Of a stretch of 64,000 nt of DNA, positions 59,165 to 64,000 are shown piece by piece. The stretch is taken from the NCBI GenBank assembly GCA_049324835.1, contig JBMOMT010000023.1, forward strand, positions 51,689 through 115,688, in the 5' to 3' direction. Numbering within the stretch: position 1 is the stretch's first letter; each line of letters begins with the position of its first letter. Source of the DNA: JBMOMT01 sp049324835. GTDB lineage: Bacteria; Chloroflexota; Anaerolineae; CAYNKW01. A model generated the notes under the pieces. It saw only the letters and a list, made by a program, of their open reading frames with translations. It had not been told where the DNA came from and did no database searches. Made by a program: the position numbers and the translations under genes.

Positions 59165-59575
59165 GTGCGCAAGTTGTTTTTACGATGGTTGATCAATGCT
59201 CTGGCGCTGTTTGCTGCGGCGGCAGTCGTCAGAGGCATCGGCGTGGAAGACGCCCGTTGGGCGGGTTGGGTGGTTTTTGCGCTGGCGGCGATCGTTTTTG
59301 GCCTGGTGAACGCCCTCATCCGGCCGCTGCTCAAGATGCTCACCTGCCCCCTGATCCTGCTGACGTTGGGGCTGTTCACGCTGGTCATCAACGCTCTGAT
59401 GTTATGGCTGACCGGCGCCATCTCGCAGTTTCTCAACCTGGGCTTTTACGTCGATGGTTTCTGGGCCGCTTTCCTGGGTGGGCTGGTGGTCAGCATCGCC
59501 AGTGTGGTGCTGAACGTATTCGTCGGCGACGAAGAAGACGAGCGCCGCCGGCGAGAAAAACAAAAGCGGCGCTGA
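59165..59575 (+). CDS. yvlD: YvlD-type (phage holin family 4) membrane protein
   Basis: A 136-residue protein with four hydrophobic segments (LINALALFAAAAVVRGI, GWVVFALAAIVFGLVNALIRPL, LILLTLGLFTLVINALMLWL, and FWAAFLGGLVVSIASVVLNVF) and a basic tail. IRPLLKMLTCPLILLTLGLF is the signature of the YvlD/DUF360 family, named after holins but mostly chromosomal. The GTG at 59165 follows GAAAGGAAAAG. In Bacillus subtilis yvlD lies next to yvlB, a DUF4097/SHOCT-type gene; here it ends the SHOCT cluster, which supports a shared envelope-related role. Confidence 0.86.
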   Translation: MRKLFLRWLINALALFAAAAVVRGIGVEDARWAGWVVFALAAIVFGLVNALIRPLLKMLTCPLILLTLGLFTLVINALMLWLTGAISQFLNLGFYVDGFWAAFLGGLVVSIASVVLNVFVGDEEDERRRREKQKRR

Positions 59576-59587
59576 CTCCAGGTGTAA

Positions 59588-59628
59588 AAACGGGGAGACC
59601 TCGTGAGGTCTCCCCGTTTGGTTTTTCT
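59588..59628. terminator. terminator between the SHOCT cluster and the secreted-protein genes
   Basis: AAACGGGGAGACCT, CGTG, AGGTCTCCCCGTTT: a perfect 14-bp stem, then GGTTTTTC on the plus strand and an A run on the other side. It serves both converging units. Confidence 0.85.
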
Positions 59629-59649
59629 GGCGCGCCAGATGCGTCCGCT

Positions 59650-61008
59650 TTACGGATCGATGGCCTCTTGCCACAGGTGTAGATTGTCGAAATAGGCCTC
59701 GGCGCCCAGCTCGGAGCTAAAGACGGTAAAACCTATTCGCTCGCCGCTCAGCGGCGGGGCGTTCACCGTCCTGATGTGCGACCATTCGGCCCAGGGATAG
59801 GGCACATAGCCGTAGAACCGGATCTCGTCGCCCTCACGCACGATGCGAATATAACTCCACTGCCAGGAATTGGTCTGCAAGAACCAGGGGGCGCCCTCGT
59901 CGGCCAGATCTACCTCGCCCCCCGATGTGGTGCGGCGGATGCGATACAGCAGGTCTGGGCCGTAACGATACAGTGTCACCATGTAATAAGACGTGGCATC
60001 GTCGTTGGCCTCAAAGATGACCCCCCATTCGGCGCGATAGTCGCCAAAGTCATACATCAGGTCGACCTGCAGGGTATAGTCGCCGCTGGCGCTGACGCCC
60101 ACCGGCATGGCAAAAGCGCGGTGGAACCAGATATAGTTGAGCTTCATCCAATATCTGCCGTCCACATAGTCGCGGTGGATCTCGTAGGTTGGGGATTGCT
60201 CCACGTGTTCCACCGGCCAGCCGCTGTTGGGATCGCTGAAATTATCGTGAAAGTCGCGGCTCGGCGGCGCATAGTTGCTGAGCGCAGCCGGCAGGTAGAG
60301 CCAGTAAGGCTCCTGGCCGGCGATAGATACGTCGTCCAGGTAAACGTTCTGGCCTGCGCCGGAACCACTGCCGACGATGCAAAAGGCGAGCCACACCGAA
60401 CCGTCGCCGACGAACTGTTTCAGATCCATCGCCGTCGAAAGCCAGCCACTCACCTGGCCGCTGGCGCGATGGCCGTCAAAGTTCACGCCATCGGATGACG
60501 CCGCCCAACTCAGGTAAATATCGGATGCGGTAGCCAGCCAGAAGGAGAATTCGAGGCGGGCGTTGGCCAGGTTTTGTAACGATTCCCCCCCCGCGCCGCC
60601 ATAGATCAGGCAGGTGTCCGGTGCATCGTCAAAGTTTTCCACGCCGGCGCTATAGCTGCCGCCGTTCGATTCGTCGCTGGTGCGCGCCCAGCCTGTCCCC
60701 TGTACCTCCCAGCCCTCGCTTTCGAAACTGGCCTCGAAACCGGAGCTCATCACCTCCGACCAATCGCCCGAGGCAGCGATGTGGACCGGGGCCGCAGAAG
60801 CGTCAGCGCCAGCTCCACCGGGCCGCTGCGGCAGTTGAAAGGAAAAAGGCTCGACCCGGATGGGCAACGACTGGGGAAGCTCGGAGCGCATCGGCGCGTC
60901 GGCCCAGGTGACAGAGTGTGGCGCTGCAGGAGCCAGCGCCGCGGCCAGCATCAAGGCCAGACATCCCATTCGGAATATCGATCTGCACGTTTTCAAAATT
61001 CTGCTCAT
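59650..61008 (-). CDS. secreted jelly-roll protein, paralogue of the 62070 gene
   Basis: A 452-residue exported protein; the N-terminus MSRILKTCRSIFRMGCLALMLAA is a signal peptide. The first domain (about 85-235) has FESEGWEVQGTGWART, NARLEFSFWLAT and VYLDDVSIAGQEP, like MAM/lectin-type jelly rolls. The linker holds LYLPAALSNY. The second domain (from about 250) has DNFSDPNSGWPVEH and a concanavalin/DUF1080-like pattern (FEANDDATSYYMVTLYRYG). The same two-domain plan occurs in the 62070 gene. It has no catalytic motif I recognise; carbohydrate binding is inferred. Confidence 0.75.
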   Translation of the reverse strand: MSRILKTCRSIFRMGCLALMLAAALAPAAPHSVTWADAPMRSELPQSLPIRVEPFSFQLPQRPGGAGADASAAPVHIAASGDWSEVMSSGFEASFESEGWEVQGTGWARTSDESNGGSYSAGVENFDDAPDTCLIYGGAGGESLQNLANARLEFSFWLATASDIYLSWAASSDGVNFDGHRASGQVSGWLSTAMDLKQFVGDGSVWLAFCIVGSGSGAGQNVYLDDVSIAGQEPYWLYLPAALSNYAPPSRDFHDNFSDPNSGWPVEHVEQSPTYEIHRDYVDGRYWMKLNYIWFHRAFAMPVGVSASGDYTLQVDLMYDFGDYRAEWGVIFEANDDATSYYMVTLYRYGPDLLYRIRRTTSGGEVDLADEGAPWFLQTNSWQWSYIRIVREGDEIRFYGYVPYPWAEWSHIRTVNAPPLSGERIGFTVFSSELGAEAYFDNLHLWQEAIDP

Positions 61009-61062
61009 TTACACCTCACATTGACGGGGGTGCATCACTGTTCCCCCCTTTTTGGGGCGATG

Positions 61063-62046
61063 TCACTCGATGATCTCGCGGATGGCATAGATCGGTTTGC
61101 CCGACGCTTCGTGATAGGTTCGCACCACCAGCTCGGCCAGTAACCCCATGCTGATCAACTGCACGCCGACGACCATCAACAGCACACTCAGTGTCAGCAG
61201 CGGGCGGTCGATGCTGTAGTGATAGCCATAGATCACCTTTTGGGCCGAGAGGTACAGCCCGTCGATCACGCCCAGCACAAAGGACAGCAGCCCCAGGCCG
61301 CCAAAGAGCTGCATGGGGCGCGCCGAGTAGCTCAGCAAAAAGCGCACGGTCAGCAGATCCAGCAGCACTCGCACCGTGCGCGAAAGGCCATACTTGGACT
61401 TGCCATGCCGCCGCGGATGGTGGGTCACCGGTATCTCGGCCACGCGGATGCCCATCCAACTGGCCAGCGCCGGGATAAAACGGTGCAATTCGCCGTAGAG
61501 CTGCACGTTTTCGATGACGTCCCGGCGATAGGCCTTGAGCGAACAGCCATAATCGTGCAGATGCACGCCTGTCACGGCAGAGATGAGCCAATTGGCCACC
61601 AGGGAGGGTAATTTACGATCCAGAAAACGATCCTGCCGCTTTTGACGCCAGCCGCTGACCACGTCGTAACCCTCGGCCATTTTCTCCAGCAGGCGTGGGA
61701 TGTCGGCCGGGTCGTTTTGTAGATCGGCGTCGATGGTGATCACCACCTCGCCGCGGGCGTGGTCGAAGCCGGCGGCAAAGGCCGCCGTCTGGCCAAAGTT
61801 GCGCCGAAAACGCACCACTCTGAGGCGCGGGTGCTGGCTGTGCAGTTGTTCGAGGATGGCAAAACTGGCGTCGGCGCTGCCATCGTCCACGGCGATGATC
61901 TCGTAAGGACGGCCCATCGCCTCCAGCGCCTGGATCAGACGGTCGAAAAGAGGCCGCAGATTCTGTTCCTCGTTGTAGACCGGCAGGATCACCGAGAGAG
62001 CCACGGCTCGATCATTCTCTGCCGACGATTTGGCTGTGGTTGTCAT
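61063..62046 (-). CDS. family 2 glycosyltransferase, polyprenyl-phosphate type
   Basis: A 327-residue enzyme of the DPM1/GtrB/ArnC group, which loads a sugar from a nucleotide donor onto a polyprenyl phosphate. The GT-A domain starts LSVILPVYNEEQNLRPLFDRL, with DDGSADAS and DADLQNDP (metal and donor binding). Two C-terminal membrane helices are present (FGGLGLLSFVLGVIDGLYL and LLTLSVLLMVVGVQLISMGLL). Its product could supply GT-C enzymes such as those at 16.1-24.9 kb (inference). It lies between the two secreted-protein genes on the same strand. Confidence 0.9.
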   Translation of the reverse strand: MTTTAKSSAENDRAVALSVILPVYNEEQNLRPLFDRLIQALEAMGRPYEIIAVDDGSADASFAILEQLHSQHPRLRVVRFRRNFGQTAAFAAGFDHARGEVVITIDADLQNDPADIPRLLEKMAEGYDVVSGWRQKRQDRFLDRKLPSLVANWLISAVTGVHLHDYGCSLKAYRRDVIENVQLYGELHRFIPALASWMGIRVAEIPVTHHPRRHGKSKYGLSRTVRVLLDLLTVRFLLSYSARPMQLFGGLGLLSFVLGVIDGLYLSAQKVIYGYHYSIDRPLLTLSVLLMVVGVQLISMGLLAELVVRTYHEASGKPIYAIREIIE

Positions 62047-62069
62047 GCTGCGCTTTCCAGGGCGTCCTA

Positions 62070-63506
62070 TCAGTCGCCCGGCTCGTATGCCCCTTCCACC
62101 TGAAGGTTAAAAACCGTCGCGCCGGTGTAACCATAGTAGGAATAGCGATCGTGGAACAGGCCCACCGGGCGGCGATCGGTATAGTGGCACTCGCTGTCGG
62201 TTTGCCACTCTTTGGAACCGTTGAACCAGACCTCCAAGTGGCAGCCGTTGCGCACGATTTTGACGCGGTTGGTCTGGTAGCCGTTTTCGAGATAGTTGGA
62301 TGAGCTGGTGTTTTTCAAAATCAACGCTTCAGTTGCCGAATTGCGCCAGATGGCATATTTGACCGTGCCATCGACGGCGTCGTAGATCAGAATGACACGG
62401 TAAAACTCGGTCTCGGCATCGTTGAGGCCAAAGACCAAACCGGTAGAGGCATTGTGCGCCGTGTCGCAGTAGGCAATGTCGGCCTCGAAGGTGAACTGGG
62501 CATCGACTTCTACCGGCGACTGGACGATGACACGCGGCGCGTTGGCGTTGCCCACGCGCATGAAATAACGATTGGACTGCCGGCAAGCGCCGTCGATGAT
62601 GCCGGCGCCTTCAGCGTAATCGGCCATGAGCTTGTTAGAGTAGCCCCGCACGTTGAGTTGCTCCGATTCGGCGCTGCCCCAGCTCACCTGGTGCGGCCAG
62701 CCGCTGCCGGTATCGGTGAAATCGTCGCTAAAGGTGAACGAGGTAGCCGGTGGGGTATAGTTGTTCATCGCCTGGGGCAAAAAGAACTTGAAAGGCTCCT
62801 GGCCTTGCACGGTCACATTGTCCACGTAGACCCGCTCGCTGGCCCGCGTATCTTCGCCGCGCACGAAAAAGGCAACCCACACCGGCCCGGCGCCGATGTA
62901 ATCGCGCAGGTTCTGCTCGGCGGTCACCCAGTTGTCGCCGGAGGAGCCGCTGAGCTGGGAGCCGTAAAAGTTCTGCCGGTCGGTGGAGGCGGCCCAGCCG
63001 AAAAAGACGGCGTCTTTTTCGGTATCGAGCCAGAAACTAAAGTGCAACCTGGCGTTGGCCATGTCCTCCAACGTCAGACCATCGTCGCCGCCGAGGATCA
63101 GCCAGGTGTCCAGCGCGCCGCTGGTGGTGGCCTCCACGCCGGCGCTGTAGCTGGCGCTCAGGTACTCGTCGGTGTGGCGCGCCCAGCCGGTGCCGCCATC
63201 CGTCTCCACCGACCAGCCCGCCGGGGGGAAGGATGCGCCGTCGAATTCTTCGGCCTTTACGTTATACCAGGTGCCGGGGTCGGCGGTGATGTCAACCTGG
63301 CCGGTGGTCACGCTGCCCGGCGGCACATCGGCCAGCGCCAGGGGCTGCGCCAGACGAATGTGCACCGGCTCAGGCTCGGTCAGCGACGGCTCCGGCGGGC
63401 CGGCCAGTGTTGGTGTGCCCGGCAGCGCCGCTGCCAGCACGCTCATAACGAACATCATGGCCACGAATGGCCTGAAAAATACGCGAATGCCCTGCCACTT
63501 GATCAT
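62070..63506 (-). CDS. secreted jelly-roll protein with YLP-like linker
   Basis: A 478-residue exported protein from the ATG at 63506, with GGGAGTGG upstream. The N-terminal 40 residues form a signal peptide (FFRPFVAMMFVMSVLAAALPG). Domain 1 has GGTGWARHTDEYLSASYSAG, NARLHFSFWLDT and VYVDNVTVQGQEP. The linker holds FFLPQAMNNY. Domain 2 begins SDDFTDTGSGWP and resembles LamG/DUF1080 folds (GLNDAETEFYRVILIYD). It is a paralogue of the 59650 gene and the first gene of a three-gene unit with the GT2 gene. Role unknown. Confidence 0.75.
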   Translation of the reverse strand: MIKWQGIRVFFRPFVAMMFVMSVLAAALPGTPTLAGPPEPSLTEPEPVHIRLAQPLALADVPPGSVTTGQVDITADPGTWYNVKAEEFDGASFPPAGWSVETDGGTGWARHTDEYLSASYSAGVEATTSGALDTWLILGGDDGLTLEDMANARLHFSFWLDTEKDAVFFGWAASTDRQNFYGSQLSGSSGDNWVTAEQNLRDYIGAGPVWVAFFVRGEDTRASERVYVDNVTVQGQEPFKFFLPQAMNNYTPPATSFTFSDDFTDTGSGWPHQVSWGSAESEQLNVRGYSNKLMADYAEGAGIIDGACRQSNRYFMRVGNANAPRVIVQSPVEVDAQFTFEADIAYCDTAHNASTGLVFGLNDAETEFYRVILIYDAVDGTVKYAIWRNSATEALILKNTSSSNYLENGYQTNRVKIVRNGCHLEVWFNGSKEWQTDSECHYTDRRPVGLFHDRYSYYGYTGATVFNLQVEGAYEPGD

Positions 63507-63706
63507 TTGACCACTCCCATTTATGTGATTAAACATCCGGCAGAGGGGTAACACAACAAAACCGACCAGAGTCCGGTGAAAAAGCTATCAGGGGAGGCCG
63601 GTCGGCTCGGAGAGGTCGTCATCAGTTTGATGCTGGTTTACCCCACTGCATGGCACGGCGATTATACCGTCATTCCTGCTGGCTGTCAAACCTGAGCGTG
63701 CTCGAT

Positions 63707-63735
63707 TTGACAAAATAGAACACGTGTGCTATCAT
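63707..63735 (+). promoter_or_regulatory. recA promoter with an SOS-box-like palindrome
   Basis: TTGACA (63707-63712), 17-bp spacer, TATCAT (63730-63735). The spacer and first base of the -10 box hold TAGAACACGTGTGCTA (63716-63731), a near-perfect palindrome. Its core GAACacgtGTGC differs by one base from the GAAC-N4-GTTC type LexA box of Gram-positive bacteria. LexA control is inferred. Confidence 0.65.
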
Positions 63736-63804
63736 TTCCACTGTCAATCAACAACCATTCGTAGGATCGACTGCGATGCCATACCCTTCACAGGAGGGAA
63801 ACTG

Positions 63805-64000
63805 GTGAGTAATAACGAAAAACTCAAGGCCCTGGAAACGACCATGGCCCAGATACAAAAGCGGTACGGCGAGGGCGCCATCATGAAGCTGGGCCAGGCC
63901 AGCCACCTCAACGTGGCCGCCATCCCCACCGGCTCGCTGGCCCTGGATATCGCCCTGGGCGTGGGCGGCATCCCCCGCGGCCGCGTCACCGAAATCTATG
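63805..64000 (+). CDS. recA: recombinase RecA, 5' part (cut by window end)
   Basis: The first 65 codons of RecA, the strand-exchange and SOS coprotease protein. GTG at 63805 follows AGGAGGG (63792-63798). The sequence includes TTMAQIQKRYGEGAIMKLG, NVAAIPTGSLALDIALGVGG and IPRGRVTEIY, which lead up to the Walker A motif just outside the window. The position behind an SOS-like promoter agrees with the identification. Confidence 0.96.
   Translation, partial: MSNNEKLKALETTMAQIQKRYGEGAIMKLGQASHLNVAAIPTGSLALDIALGVGGIPRGRVTEIY

Noticed and set aside
59165..59575. Holin-family protein as evidence of a prophage
   Set aside because: No other phage genes are nearby. The YvlD/DUF360 family is mostly chromosomal and commonly adjoins DUF4097/SHOCT genes.

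Overview
The window looks like a chromosomal segment of a GC-rich bacterium of the phylum Chloroflexota, probably class Anaerolineae or a relative. This is an inference from several traits: Pro/Thr-rich (PTPTP-like) linkers in surface proteins, secreted proteins with a YLPxxxxNY motif, T-box leaders on aminoacyl-tRNA synthetase genes, clusters of GT-C membrane glycosyltransferases, and many small proteins sharing a SHOCT-like helical module. There are no rRNA genes, CRISPR arrays, complete insertion sequences or prophage. Three tRNA genes (Leu-CAA, Gln-CTG, Val-GAC) are present, all on the minus strand. The left edge may cut a minus-strand gene, and the right edge cuts recA.

Layout. 1-587: intergenic region with two MITE-like elements, each flanked by a direct repeat, and the promoter of a P-type Ca2+-ATPase. 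588-7017 (+): Ca-ATPase, DUF1786 protein, trpS, an unknown protein and a DUF423 membrane protein. 7065-10621 (-): two phosphofructokinases with different active-site signatures, two paralogous membrane-anchored proteins, tRNA-Leu. 10690-13269 (+): ECF sigma factor, zinc-finger anti-sigma factor, receiver-roadblock protein. 13346-24954 (+): polA followed by six overlapping or tightly spaced integral-membrane glycosyltransferase genes. 24955-28931 (+): T-box leader, pheS, pheT. 28932-29870: a third small inverted-repeat element, a candidate structured RNA with its own promoter and terminator, a zinc-ribbon gene and tRNA-Gln. 29870-40154 (+): toroid-fold protein, RNase D, lipoprotein-like helical protein, aldo/keto reductase, NfnA/NfnB-like electron-bifurcating transhydrogenase, L-threonine dehydrogenase, a duplicated methyltransferase and a P1 peptidase. 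40179-50036 (-): inositol monophosphatase family enzyme, a 2160-residue secreted phospholipase-D-like protein with lamin-tail, Ig-like and PKD domains, thrS without a TGS domain under a T-box, and tRNA-Val. 50298-59575 (+): a cluster of six proteins sharing one SHOCT-like module, with two MFS exporters, an M29 aminopeptidase, a GNAT protein and a YvlD-type membrane protein. 59650-63506 (-): two paralogous secreted proteins flanking a family 2 glycosyltransferase. 63805-64000 (+): start of recA behind a promoter with an SOS-box-like palindrome.

How the genes may work together. Three themes stand out. The first is cell-envelope work: GT-C enzymes, GT2, ECF sigma/anti-sigma pair, secreted multidomain proteins and the SHOCT/YvlD cluster, which resembles the yvl/lia envelope-stress genes of Firmicutes in content. 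The second is translation supply: trpS, pheST and thrS, the last two under T-box control, plus the tRNAs. The third is fermentative redox and carbon metabolism: two phosphofructokinases, NfnAB and threonine dehydrogenase. The least explained items are the structured RNA near 29.2-29.4 kb, the 11-residue-repeat protein at 52.3 kb within the SHOCT cluster, and the giant PLD protein at 41-47.5 kb. Coding starts were chosen from Shine-Dalgarno spacing and family start positions; function is assigned from motifs only, without database searches.
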